Origin: an uncultured Collinsella sp.
GTDB lineage: Bacteria; Actinomycetota; Coriobacteriia; Coriobacteriales; Coriobacteriaceae
Assembly (NCBI GenBank): GCA_900547855.1
Contig: URIK01000041.1
Location: forward strand, 1-12,892
Length of the DNA: 12,892 nucleotides
Reading direction: 5' to 3'
Shown here: one piece after another, positions 1 through 5,242 of the stretch
Layout: every line of letters begins with the position of its first letter
Position numbering within the stretch: the first letter of the stretch is position 1
The notes under the pieces: generated by a model
Told to the model about the DNA's origin: nothing
The model's database searches: none
What the model saw: only the letters and a program-made list of their open reading frames with translations
Translations under genes and position numbers: made by a program

Positions 1-120
1 CAGGAGTGCTGCGAGCTGCTGGCGACCGACGGCATGCTGGTCAAGCGTCCGCTGCTGGTGGGCGACGACTTTGCGATTCCTGGGTTTAGGGAATCGGCTT
101 GGGCCGAGGCGTTGCTGTAG
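1..120 (+). CDS. ArsC/Spx-family thioredoxin-fold protein, C-terminal fragment
   Basis: Frame 1 is open from the window edge to TAG at 118-120 and encodes the last 39 residues of a protein; the start lies outside the window. The stretch LLATDGMLVKRPLLVGDD followed by a GFRE-like motif resembles the C-terminal end of the ArsC/Spx/MgsR/YffB family, where the KRP segment is the conserved arginine/cis-proline region near the glutathione- or thiol-binding site. The N-terminal CxxC or single catalytic Cys cannot be seen, so arsenate reductase and Spx-like regulator cannot be told apart. The gene ends just before a dyad repeat cluster and converges on the minus-strand gene that ends at 283. The family assignment is by recognition of the motif. 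Confidence 0.8.
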   Translation, partial: QECCELLATDGMLVKRPLLVGDDFAIPGFRESAWAEALL

Positions 121-125
121 CGGCT

Positions 126-265
126 GCGGAAAGTGCGACCCGGAATTCGCTTCCAGAATGGGATGCGCTTTCCCAAAGTGGCCGGTTGCGGAAAGCACGT
201 CCCATTCTGAGCTTCGATTGTGGGACACGGTTTCCTGAGCTTGAAATCTGGGACGCACTTTCCGC
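126..265. repeat. 62-bp tandem repeat of GCGGAAAGTGCG dyad element
   Basis: Two tandem 62-bp units, 126-187 and 188-249, start with GCGGAAAG(TG/CA)CG(A/T)CCC. At offset 33 each carries the opposite-strand version, TGGGATGCGCTTTCCC at 159 and TGGGACACGGTTTCCT at 221. A third inverted copy, TGGGACGCACTTTCCGC, lies at 249-265. The arms at 188-204 and 249-265 match at 15 of 17 positions as an inverted repeat. The octamer CTGAGCTT also occurs twice (207 and 235). The cluster fills the gap between two convergent genes. There is no oligo-T tail, so it is not an obvious terminator. It is probably a chromosomal REP-like family; copy number elsewhere cannot be seen. Confidence 0.75.
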
Positions 266-282
266 CGGCGGGCCTGCCTCAG

Positions 283-693
283 TCAGTCCGCCAGCTGTGC
301 CCATTCGTGCGGATCGTAGACCTTTACGTGTTTGTTGGGCTTGCCGCTCCAGTACTCCTCGTCCATAAAGGGCAGATATGCCTGAACGCCGGGGCAGATA
401 AAGGGAATCCGCTGCTGTTGCAGTCGCTCGCGCTGGCGCTGCTCCAGGTGCGCCTCGGATATGACGGTTGGCATGCCGGACAACTCGACGAGGCTTGCCT
501 GGATTCGCTTAAGGTCGGGGAGTCCCGCGTGCCATGACATCCGCATGATCAAAAAGGATGCACGGCGGTATTTTGCCTGCACCACAGTAATGGCGGGGCG
601 CAGTGTGGGATGGATTTTGTCCCGTTCGGGCCAAAGGTCGGCAGTGATCTCAAGGCCCAGGGTCTCCCATAGGTAATCAAGCTCTTCGTCCAT
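283..693 (-). CDS. Uncharacterised 136-aa protein with RIPFIxPGxQxYLPFM motif, possibly truncated
   Basis: ATG at 691-693 has a weak GAGG about 5 nt upstream on the minus strand; the stop is TGA at 283-285. The segment RIPFICPGVQAYLPFM at residues ~95-110, preceded by a region ending in RQRERLQQQ, resembles the central part of a family often annotated as MarR-like or winged-helix proteins of unknown role. From memory, those continue well past this motif into a helix-turn-helix part, whereas this protein ends only about 26 residues later (YWSGKPNKHVKVYDPHEW), so it may be a shortened or decaying member. No signal peptide or membrane segment is visible. The 3' end abuts the dyad repeats, so an insertion or recombination there could have removed the C-terminus. 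The function is unknown; the gene call is more secure than the family. Confidence 0.55.
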   Translation of the reverse strand: MDEELDYLWETLGLEITADLWPERDKIHPTLRPAITVVQAKYRRASFLIMRMSWHAGLPDLKRIQASLVELSGMPTVISEAHLEQRQRERLQQQRIPFICPGVQAYLPFMDEEYWSGKPNKHVKVYDPHEWAQLAD

Positions 694-896
694 GGCGCCT
701 CGATATCTACGCGATCATTGATACTTCGATTGTGTTGCCTGGTGCTATCGTTTTCACGGTAGAATCTGCCAACGGTTGACGGCTACCGCTCGCGGCGTTT
801 TGCCCTTCGTGTACAGCGGTCGGCTTCACAGGTCCTTCACGGGTTGGACTAAATTAGGCCAATTTGACTGAATTTCAAAAAAGTCAAAATTGGGGC
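694..896. other. Intergenic region upstream of tRNA genes, with imperfect inverted repeat
   Basis: No convincing gene is seen in this 203-bp stretch. It separates the divergent minus-strand gene ending at 283 from the tRNA unit. Its downstream end is A/T-rich and contains an imperfect inverted repeat, CCAATTTGACT (859-869) with AGTCAAAATTGG (882-893), directly before the tRNA -35 box. This could be an UP-like element or operator. A weak minus-strand -35-like TTGGCA (complement of 768-773) may serve the 283-693 gene, but no good -10 follows. Confidence 0.4.
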
Positions 897-925
897 TTGC
901 GTCACGGCGAGACTTCCCGTATATT
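897..925 (+). promoter_or_regulatory. Sigma70-type promoter of the tRNA-Gln/tRNA-Glu unit
   Basis: The -35 box is TTGCGT (897-902), the spacer is exactly 17 nt, and the -10 box is TATATT (920-925). Transcription would start near 932, giving a leader of about 38 nt before tRNA-Gln. The region just upstream is A/T-rich with an imperfect dyad, consistent with an UP element as often found at stable RNA genes. The call rests on match to the consensus and position. Confidence 0.7.
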
Positions 926-969
926 TCTTTCTTGCGCAAAGGCACAGCCGAGCGCAGCGATGCAGTCAT

Positions 970-1043
970 TGGGATGTCGTCTAATGGCAGGACAGCGGAT
1001 TCTGGTTCCGTCAATGGGGGTTCGACTCCCTCCATCCCAGCCA
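970..1043 (+). tRNA. tRNA-Gln (anticodon CTG)
   Basis: A full cloverleaf can be drawn. Acceptor arms are TGGGATG (970-976) and CATCCCA (1033-1039), discriminator G, and encoded CCA at 1041-1043. The anticodon stem GCGGA/TCCGT closes the 7-nt loop TTCTGGT, with anticodon CTG reading CAG. The T arm is GGGGG/CCCTC around TTCGACT. The U1-A72 acceptor closing pair is typical of bacterial glutamine tRNAs. It is followed 17 nt later by tRNA-Glu in the same transcript. Confidence 0.96.
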
Positions 1044-1060
1044 TTGCATTTGCTACATAT

Positions 1061-1137
1061 GGCCCGTTCGTCTAGCGGTTTAGGACGCCGCCCTCTCAAG
1101 GCGGAGATCACCAGTTCGAATCTGGTACGGGCTACCA
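1061..1137 (+). tRNA. tRNA-Glu (anticodon CTC)
   Basis: Acceptor arms are GGCCCGT (1061-1067) and ACGGGCT (1127-1133), with A as discriminator and encoded CCA at 1135-1137. The anticodon stem CCGCC/GGCGG closes CTCTCAA, with anticodon CTC reading GAG. The T arm is CCAGT/TCTGG-like around TTCGAA. It is the second gene of the tRNA unit and directly precedes a terminator. GAG is the preferred Glu codon in the neighbouring genes, so this tRNA matches the local codon usage. Confidence 0.95.
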
Positions 1138-1147
1138 AAATTGAACG

Positions 1148-1175
1148 CCCGGGCCTCGTAAGAGACCCGGGTTTT
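1148..1175 (+). terminator. Rho-independent terminator of the tRNA unit
   Basis: A stem of CCCGGGCCTC (1148-1157) with GAGACCCGGG (1162-1171), 10 bp with one mismatch, closes a GTAA tetraloop and is followed by TTTT (1172-1175). It lies 10 nt after the CCA end of tRNA-Glu. Confidence 0.9.
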
Positions 1176-1231
1176 GTGTATTGACCGCATATACGGCGCC
1201 TGCCGTGTTTCGCTCAGATCGAGGAGTAGCC

Positions 1232-2149
1232 ATGGATCTGCCCATCAGCTTGCAAGACATCACGTATGCCGAGAACTATCTGGCGCAGGGCGACCTGGCT
1301 ACGGCGACGCCGCTGCTGGAGCGTCTGGTGGAGCTCGCCGAGGAGTATATCGACGCTGAGTGCAAGACGGAGGAGAAGCGCCAATACTTTAGCTTCGATA
1401 GCAAGTTTGAGCGCTTGGCCTATCGCCGCGTGGAGAAGGATCCGCGCGAGCTCGTGCAGGTCGAGGTGCCGTTTGACCGCCTGTACTCTGATATGGCTTT
1501 TGCCTACATTCGCCAGCAGGATTATGTGAGCGCTCGTAATGCCCTGATGCAGGCTGTGCGTTGGGACCCCATGAACTGCAACTATCGCTTGGATTTGGCC
1601 GAGCTGTTCCGCGCACTCGAGGACAAGCAGGAATGGGCATCGCTCTCGTTCTCGGTGCTGGAGCGTGCAAGCGATGGCAAGTGCGCCGCCCGCGCTTACG
1701 CCAATCTAGGCCAGTACTTCTTGGAGCCCGAGACCGAGAACGTTTCGGCTGCCGTGGGCTGCGCGCGTCTGGCGCTGCGCCTGGCGCCCAACGATGCGCA
1801 TACGACGCGCCTGCTCAACAAGATCCATACCACCTATCCGGATGCCGCTGATGAGAGCGACGACCACGTGATGGGTGAATTGGCCCTGCAAGGCGTGCCG
1901 ACCTCGCCTTCGGCCGAGATTGCCATCTGCCTGATTATGTGCGCGACCGATACTGCAAGCGACGGCGACAAGCAGGAGGCGACGCGCCTGACGGTACGTG
2001 CTCGCGACTTGGTGGGCGAGGAGGCCTGCGCGGCGATTATCAAACTGGTGCGCGAGAGCGATGCCGAGCTCAATGCCGAGCGCAAGGCAAAGCGCGAGAC
2101 TGCGGGCTCAAACGCCGATGGAGCCAAGGAGGCCGGCGATGCCCAGTAA
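1232..2149 (+). CDS. Tetratricopeptide repeat protein upstream of smpB
   Basis: The start chosen is ATG at 1232, because GAGGAG (1221-1226) sits 5 nt upstream; an earlier in-frame start near 1181 lacks a ribosome binding site and would overlap the region just after the tRNA terminator. The product is 305 aa with no signal peptide or membrane segment, so probably cytosolic. TPR-like helix pairs are visible at residues ~12-36 (ENYLAQGDLATATPLLERL), 86-115 (SDMAFAYIRQQDYVSARNAL, ending in the WDP motif) and ~153-188 (ending RLAPND). The C-terminal ~35 residues are a charged, low-complexity Glu/Ala/Lys tail. The gene overlaps smpB by 11 nt, indicating translational coupling in an operon. TPRs mediate protein-protein contacts; the specific partner is unknown, and a link to SmpB is only positional. 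Confidence 0.85.
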   Translation: MDLPISLQDITYAENYLAQGDLATATPLLERLVELAEEYIDAECKTEEKRQYFSFDSKFERLAYRRVEKDPRELVQVEVPFDRLYSDMAFAYIRQQDYVSARNALMQAVRWDPMNCNYRLDLAELFRALEDKQEWASLSFSVLERASDGKCAARAYANLGQYFLEPETENVSAAVGCARLALRLAPNDAHTTRLLNKIHTTYPDAADESDDHVMGELALQGVPTSPSAEIAICLIMCATDTASDGDKQEATRLTVRARDLVGEEACAAIIKLVRESDAELNAERKAKRETAGSNADGAKEAGDAQ

Positions 2150-2609
2150 GCGTGAACGCAAGCTCATTTCTAAGAATCGCTCGGCGCATCACGAGTACTT
2201 TATCGATGAGACGTTTGAGTGCGGTATTGAACTGAGTGGCACCGAGGTCAAGTCGATTCGCGAGCGCGCCTGCCAGATCACTGACACTTTTGCGCTGATT
2301 CGTGGCGGCGAGTGCTGGCTCGTCGGACTGCATATCCACCCTTATAGCCATGGTGGCGTGTGGAATCGCGATCCCGACCGTCGGCGTCGTCTGCTGCTGC
2401 ACCGCAAGGAGATCGACTTTCTTGACGGCAAACTTCGCAACCGTGGTTATGCGCTGGTTCCGTTGGAGCTCTACTTTAATACCGACGGCCGCGTAAAGCT
2501 GCTGCTGGGTCTGGGTCGCGGCAAGAAGCTCTACGACAAGCGCGAGGACATGGCCAAGCGTGATGTCCAACGCGAGATCGACCGCGCCCTTAAGGAACGC
2601 AACCGCTAG
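2139..2609 (+). CDS. smpB: SsrA-binding protein SmpB
   Basis: SmpB binds tmRNA (SsrA) and carries it to stalled ribosomes for trans-translation, tagging the nascent chain for degradation. ATG at 2139 follows AAGGAGG (2126-2132) at 6 nt, and the 156-aa product has the usual family length. Family hallmarks are visible: the N-terminal KLISKNRSAHHEYFIDETFE strand region, GIELSGTEVKSIR, the middle HPYSHGG segment, and the C-terminal GKKLYDKREDMAKRDVQREI helix that enters the ribosomal mRNA channel. The start lies inside the TPR gene's last codons. No ssrA gene is visible in the flanking sequence, although it often lies near smpB. Identification is secure. Confidence 0.97.
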   Translation: MPSKRERKLISKNRSAHHEYFIDETFECGIELSGTEVKSIRERACQITDTFALIRGGECWLVGLHIHPYSHGGVWNRDPDRRRRLLLHRKEIDFLDGKLRNRGYALVPLELYFNTDGRVKLLLGLGRGKKLYDKREDMAKRDVQREIDRALKERNR

Positions 2610-2622
2610 GCACTCTGTATAA

Positions 2623-2687
2623 GTTGTGGTGGAATACGGACTGTTTTGCCTGTTTGAGGGGCTATTCAGTCCCTATTTCACCGCAAC
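2623..2687 (+). other. Long imperfect intergenic hairpin after smpB
   Basis: Left arm 2623-2643 (GTTGTGGTGG...GGACTG) pairs with right arm 2667-2687 (CAGTCCC...CACCGCAAC). The stem is 21 positions with two G-U pairs and one C-C mismatch around a 23-nt loop. It is not followed by a T run, so it is not a standard terminator; the terminator of this region lies about 45 nt downstream. It may be a structured RNA, a 3'UTR stabilising element or a remnant of a dyad repeat. No known riboswitch consensus was recognised. Confidence 0.55.
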
Positions 2688-2714
2688 TGCGGGCGTCTCA
2701 TCTCGCTTACTGTT

Positions 2715-2732
2715 TTGACACATATGTCTCAA
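2715..2732. promoter_or_regulatory. Near-perfect 18-bp palindrome, possible operator
   Basis: TTGACACATATGTCTCAA pairs with itself at 8 of 9 dyad positions, with a single C-C mismatch. It resembles a site for a dimeric regulator. The half-site spacing TTGA-N10-TCAA does not match FNR (N6). It contains a -35-like TTGACA, but no -10 box lies at the right distance. It directly precedes the terminator hairpin, so a simple structural role is also possible. Confidence 0.3.
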
Positions 2733-2764
2733 AGGCGGCGTCCATTATGGGCGTCGCCTTTTTT
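2732..2764 (+). terminator. Rho-independent terminator between smpB and the flavoprotein gene
   Basis: AAGGCGGCGTCC (2732-2743) pairs with GGGCGTCGCCTT (2749-2760) over 12 bp including two G-U pairs, with loop ATTAT, and runs into TTTTTT (2759-2764). It most simply ends the TPR-smpB operon. It lies only 51 nt before the flavoprotein start, and no clear promoter is visible in that gap, so attenuation of read-through into the flavoprotein gene is an alternative. Confidence 0.88.
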
Positions 2765-2815
2765 GTGGGTACATACTTCCATGAGGTTCCAACCCGGGTT
2801 AGGGGAGTGATCGTT

Positions 2816-3319
2816 ATGGATAAAACTGCGTTCTTTGCGATGCCGAGCGGTCTGTATGTGGTGAGCGCCGCGGCCGATGGGCTGCGCGCCGGCTGCGTCA
2901 TCAACACGGCGGTGCAGGTGACGTCCGCGCCGCCGCGCATCTCGGTTGCCGTGAATAAGGAAAATGTCACGTCTGGTGTTATCTCGTCTGCCAAGGCCTT
3001 CGCGCTGACCGTGATCGACCAGACGGCCGATATGCTCTACATCGGTAACTTTGGGTTCCGCACCAGCAGCGACTATGACAAATTTGCCAAGTACGAGACC
3101 CGCGAGACCGCACTGGGCATGCCCTATGTGCCCGAGCACGCGGCAGCGCTGTTTAGCTGCCGTGTGATCGATACCGTGGATGTGGGCACGCATCTGCTGT
3201 TTATCGGCGAGGTTGAGGATGCTGAGCGCTTGGGCGGTGAGACGCCGTTGACCTACGACTACTACCACAAGGTCTTGAAGGGCAAGACGCCGCCCAAGGC
3301 TTCATCGTATCAAGGCTAG
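2816..3319 (+). CDS. FMN-binding flavin reductase-family protein (high-molecular-weight-rubredoxin type)
   Basis: The start chosen is ATG at 2816, with GGGGAG (2802-2807) 8 nt upstream; an in-frame extension to 2624 would cross the terminator and is rejected. The product is 167 aa. It matches the split-barrel flavin reductase/flavoredoxin family: GCVINTAVQVTSAPP at ~26-40 (FMN phosphate and isoalloxazine contacts), a FGFRTSSDYDKFA stretch, the THLLFIGEVEDAE strand, and a C-terminal LTYDYYHKVLKGKTPPKA motif typical of the flavin domain of high-molecular-weight rubredoxins (Hrb). In those proteins the domain is fused to rubredoxin and passes electrons from NAD(P)H to flavodiiron proteins. Here the rubredoxin is a separate gene 88 nt downstream. 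The role in O2/NO/ROS defence is inferred from family and neighbour. Cytosolic. Confidence 0.85.
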   Translation: MDKTAFFAMPSGLYVVSAAADGLRAGCVINTAVQVTSAPPRISVAVNKENVTSGVISSAKAFALTVIDQTADMLYIGNFGFRTSSDYDKFAKYETRETALGMPYVPEHAAALFSCRVIDTVDVGTHLLFIGEVEDAERLGGETPLTYDYYHKVLKGKTPPKASSYQG

Positions 3320-3336
3320 AAATGTTCTAAAAATAC

Positions 3337-3364
3337 TTGCATTATATTATTGAGAACATATACT
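3337..3364 (+). promoter_or_regulatory. Probable promoter of the rubredoxin gene
   Basis: TTGCAT (3337-3342), a 16-nt spacer and TATACT (3359-3364) lie in an unusually A/T-rich pocket between the flavoprotein and rubredoxin genes, about 44 nt before the start codon. AATGTTCTA (3321-3329) and GAGAACATA (3352-3360) form a spaced inverted pair (TGTTCT/AGAACA) across the promoter, which could be bound by a redox regulator. The match is by eye. Confidence 0.55.
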
Positions 3365-3407
3365 AATAAGCAAGTACACCAGCAGTCACGTTCGAGAGGA
3401 GAACATC

Positions 3408-3551
3408 ATGGCTGAGGAAAAGAAGACGTATAAGTTTGTGTGCACCGTTTGCGGTTACGAGGTTGAGGTCGACACGCCCGAGCTGCCCGAGGACTACGTG
3501 TGCCCGGTCTGCGGCGTCGGCCCCGATGAGTTTGAGCTTGTCGAGGAGTAG
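3408..3551 (+). CDS. Rubredoxin
   Basis: This 47-aa protein starts at ATG 3408, 6 nt after AGAGGAG (3395-3401), and ends at TAG 3549-3551. It has both iron knuckles: C12-x2-C15-G-Y and C32-P-V-C35-G, with the conserved PEDYVCPVCG and the C-terminal DEFE. Rubredoxins hold one Fe(Cys)4 centre and carry single electrons. It is slightly shorter than the usual 52-54 residues because the inter-knuckle loop is short, a form common in proteins that work with flavin reductases. The electron donor is probably the flavoprotein encoded just upstream; the acceptor (rubrerythrin, flavodiiron protein, superoxide reductase) is not in the window. A strong terminator follows. Confidence 0.95.
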   Translation: MAEEKKTYKFVCTVCGYEVEVDTPELPEDYVCPVCGVGPDEFELVEE

Positions 3552-3591
3552 CTCGTAGACACACGACTTGCAACAACATATAGCTCTGTCC

Positions 3592-3628
3592 AAGGGTCCC
3601 GGTCGAATTCTCGGCCGGGACCCTTTTG
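3592..3628 (+). terminator. Strong rho-independent terminator after rubredoxin
   Basis: AAGGGTCCCGGTCGA (3592-3606) pairs with TCGGCCGGGACCCTT (3611-3625) over 15 bp with one G-U pair, tetraloop ATTC, and a TTTT tail (3624-3627). It lies 40 nt after the rubredoxin stop. Confidence 0.95.
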
Positions 3629-3632
3629 ATTT

Positions 3633-3674
3633 ATCTGACGGTTTAAAACGGCCTTACGTGTTGCAGATTGAGAC
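3633..3674. repeat. Decayed copy of the CTGTAACA dyad element
   Basis: The right arm TGTTGCAGATTGAGAC (3659-3674) matches TGTTACAGATTGAGAC with one change. The core TTAAAACGGCCTTACG resembles the AAAACCGGCCCTTCG core at 5188-5203. The left arm is reduced to ATCTGACG (3633-3640), missing two or three bases of ATCTGTAACG. It sits between the rubredoxin terminator and the 3' end of mntH, that is, between convergent genes. Confidence 0.65.
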
Positions 3675-3703
3675 GTTATATCTGGACAGCCACGTCATCC
3701 CAA

Positions 3704-4960
3704 TTACATCCCCGTTAGCAGCACGATGTCGAGAATCGTCACGATGACGCCGATTCCTACGAGCAGCGCGTTGAGCGGGCGCGAGTTGACGTATTTGCCC
3801 ATGATGCGGGGCGAACTGGTGAGTCGTATGAGCACAAAGACTGTAATCGGCAGCTGAAGCGACAGCAGCGCCTGGCTCCAAATGAGGCCCCCAAAAGGAT
3901 TCGGGACGACCAGGCACGCCGCCACTGCGCCGACGAAACAAGCCGCCACACCGATCGAGGAATGTCGGTCGTGGATGTCGTATTCCTCGTCGAACATACC
4001 CGCGGTGATGGTGCCCGCCGCCATGCCCGCCGTCACACTACTCGAGAGGCCCGCAAACAGCAGCGCCACGGCAAAGATGGTCGAGCTTGCCGGGCCCAGA
4101 ATGGGGGAGAGCGTGGCCGCTGCGACGGCGAGGTCGTCTACGACCATGCCGTGCGCAAAGAAGGTCGTTGCGGCCAGGATGACCATGGCCGAGTTGATTG
4201 CCCAGCCCACGCCCATCGAGAAGAGCGTGTCGAAGAGCTCGTAGCGCAGGCGCTCTTCGATAACCTGCTCGCCTTGGCCTTCGAAGCGCATAGATTGGAT
4301 GACCTCGGAGTGCAGAAAAAGGTTGTGTGGCATAACGACCGCACCTAGGACACTCACGATAATCGCGGCAGAGCCAGTGGGCATACTGGGCGTGATCCAG
4401 CTTGCGGCGGCCTGCGGCCAGTCGACCTTGACCAGCGTAAGCTCAGCCAAAAACGAGAGTCCTACCACGCCCACGAAGGCGATGATCCAGCGTTCGGCGC
4501 GTTTGTAGGAGCTTGTCATGAGCATCGCCATCGATACTGCCGCCACGATGACGCAGCCCGCGCGCACGGGCAGCCCAAAGAGCATTTGAAGGGCAATCGC
4601 ACCACCCAGGACCTCGGCCATGGCGGTGGCGATCGTGGCTAGATATGCGCTACCGAGTATCGCACGCCCGACGAGGCGGGGGAGGTAACGTGTCGTGGCC
4701 TCGGCGAGACAGGCGCCCGTGGCGATACCCAGGTGCGCCGCGTTGTGCTGCAAGACGATCAGCATAATCGTGGACAGCGTGACCACCCACAGCAGTGCGT
4801 AGCCAAACTGCGAGCCCGCGGCCATATTGGAGGCCCAGTTGCCCGGATCGATAAAGCCGACGGTCACGAGCAGCCCGGGGCCGATATGCCGCGCAATGTC
4901 TAGGCCTCCGTGACCACCGGTGCGTCGGGAGCCAAAATGTTGTTTGAGATGATTGAGCAT
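3704..4960 (-). CDS. mntH: Nramp-family divalent metal transporter (Mn2+/Fe2+), MntH
   Basis: The start chosen is ATG at 4958-4960, because AGGAG lies 6 nt upstream on the minus strand; a TTG 36 nt earlier (4994-4996) lacks such a site. The 418-aa product is highly hydrophobic, with about 11 membrane segments as expected for Nramp. The TM1 motif GFIDPGNW places D38 and N41 at the metal site, and the TM6 motif VVMPHN supplies M210 and H212. The TM6 methionine marks Mn/Fe-type transporters and argues against the Mg-type NRMT branch, which lacks it. It works as a proton-coupled importer in the cytoplasmic membrane (family knowledge). The gene is monocistronic, divergent from gltB and convergent with the rubredoxin gene. 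A possible metalloregulator dyad lies upstream at 5009-5035. Confidence 0.93.
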   Translation of the reverse strand: MLNHLKQHFGSRRTGGHGGLDIARHIGPGLLVTVGFIDPGNWASNMAAGSQFGYALLWVVTLSTIMLIVLQHNAAHLGIATGACLAEATTRYLPRLVGRAILGSAYLATIATAMAEVLGGAIALQMLFGLPVRAGCVIVAAVSMAMLMTSSYKRAERWIIAFVGVVGLSFLAELTLVKVDWPQAAASWITPSMPTGSAAIIVSVLGAVVMPHNLFLHSEVIQSMRFEGQGEQVIEERLRYELFDTLFSMGVGWAINSAMVILAATTFFAHGMVVDDLAVAAATLSPILGPASSTIFAVALLFAGLSSSVTAGMAAGTITAGMFDEEYDIHDRHSSIGVAACFVGAVAACLVVPNPFGGLIWSQALLSLQLPITVFVLIRLTSSPRIMGKYVNSRPLNALLVGIGVIVTILDIVLLTGM

Positions 4961-5008
4961 GGTGCGCTCCTGCGTGCCGTTTGTTTGACGCTGCAAAGGA
5001 TACCCGTT

Positions 5009-5035
5009 TTAGGCTCAAAAGTTAACCAAGACTAA
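5009..5035 (-). promoter_or_regulatory. Possible metalloregulator dyad upstream of mntH
   Basis: TTAGGCT (5009-5015) and AGACTAA (5029-5035) form an inverted pair with one mismatch, with GTTAAC at 5021-5026 between them. TTAG...CTAA ends recall DtxR/MntR-type boxes, but the spacing is loose and the match imperfect. The location 49-75 nt before the mntH start fits an operator. No clear -35/-10 pair could be assigned. Confidence 0.3.
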
Positions 5036-5081
5036 CAAAATTGTTGTATTTGAATAGGATGGTGAAAGGGGGTTGCCGAAA

Positions 5082-5140
5082 TGTCTTGATCTGTAACAAC
5101 TGGGGATGGAAATTGGACCTAGGTGTTACAGATCAAGACA
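5082..5140. repeat. CTGTAACA dyad element, unit 1 of 3-unit array
   Basis: Perfect 17-bp inverted arms, TGTCTTGATCTGTAACA (5082-5098) and TGTTACAGATCAAGACA (5124-5140), flank a 25-nt core (5099-5123) containing GGAAATTGGACCTAGG. The arm differs from unit 2 by CTTG versus CTCG, and both arms carry the same change, so pairing is preserved. Located between divergent mntH and gltB. Confidence 0.9.
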
Positions 5141-5163
5141 GGAAGAAATGGTCCTATGGAAAA

Positions 5164-5220
5164 TCTCTATCTGTAACAGCTGACCGCCAAAACCGGCCCT
5201 TCGTGTTACAGATCGAGACA
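5164..5220. repeat. CTGTAACA dyad element, unit 2
   Basis: The left arm TCTCTATCTGTAACA (5164-5178) and right arm TGTTACAGATCGAGACA (5204-5220) pair with one internal mismatch over 15 bp, around a 25-nt core (5179-5203) containing CCAAAACCGGCCCTTCG. It is separated from unit 1 by 23 nt (5141-5163). Confidence 0.9.
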
Positions 5221-5242
5221 AACCAAAACCGTCCTGCGGAAG

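Noticed and set aside
864..1184. Short frames spanning the tRNA region on both strands
   Set aside because: They cross the tRNA genes and terminator, which fully explain the region.
2715..2720. TTGACA as a -35 promoter box
   Set aside because: No -10-like hexamer lies 16-18 nt downstream; that place is the GC-rich terminator stem.
2610..2731. tmRNA (ssrA) gene next to smpB
   Set aside because: The stretch is too short, lacks a tRNA-like acceptor end with GGTTCGA T-loop and CCA, and has no tag-peptide reading frame.
2610..2815. FMN riboswitch before the flavoprotein gene
   Set aside because: The conserved FMN-aptamer blocks (AGGGTGAAATTCCC-type and GGCGGT) are not present.
2729..3268. A 179-codon minus-strand frame opposite the flavoprotein gene
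   Set aside because: It is a shadow of a recognised gene; His/Arg-rich translation without motif.
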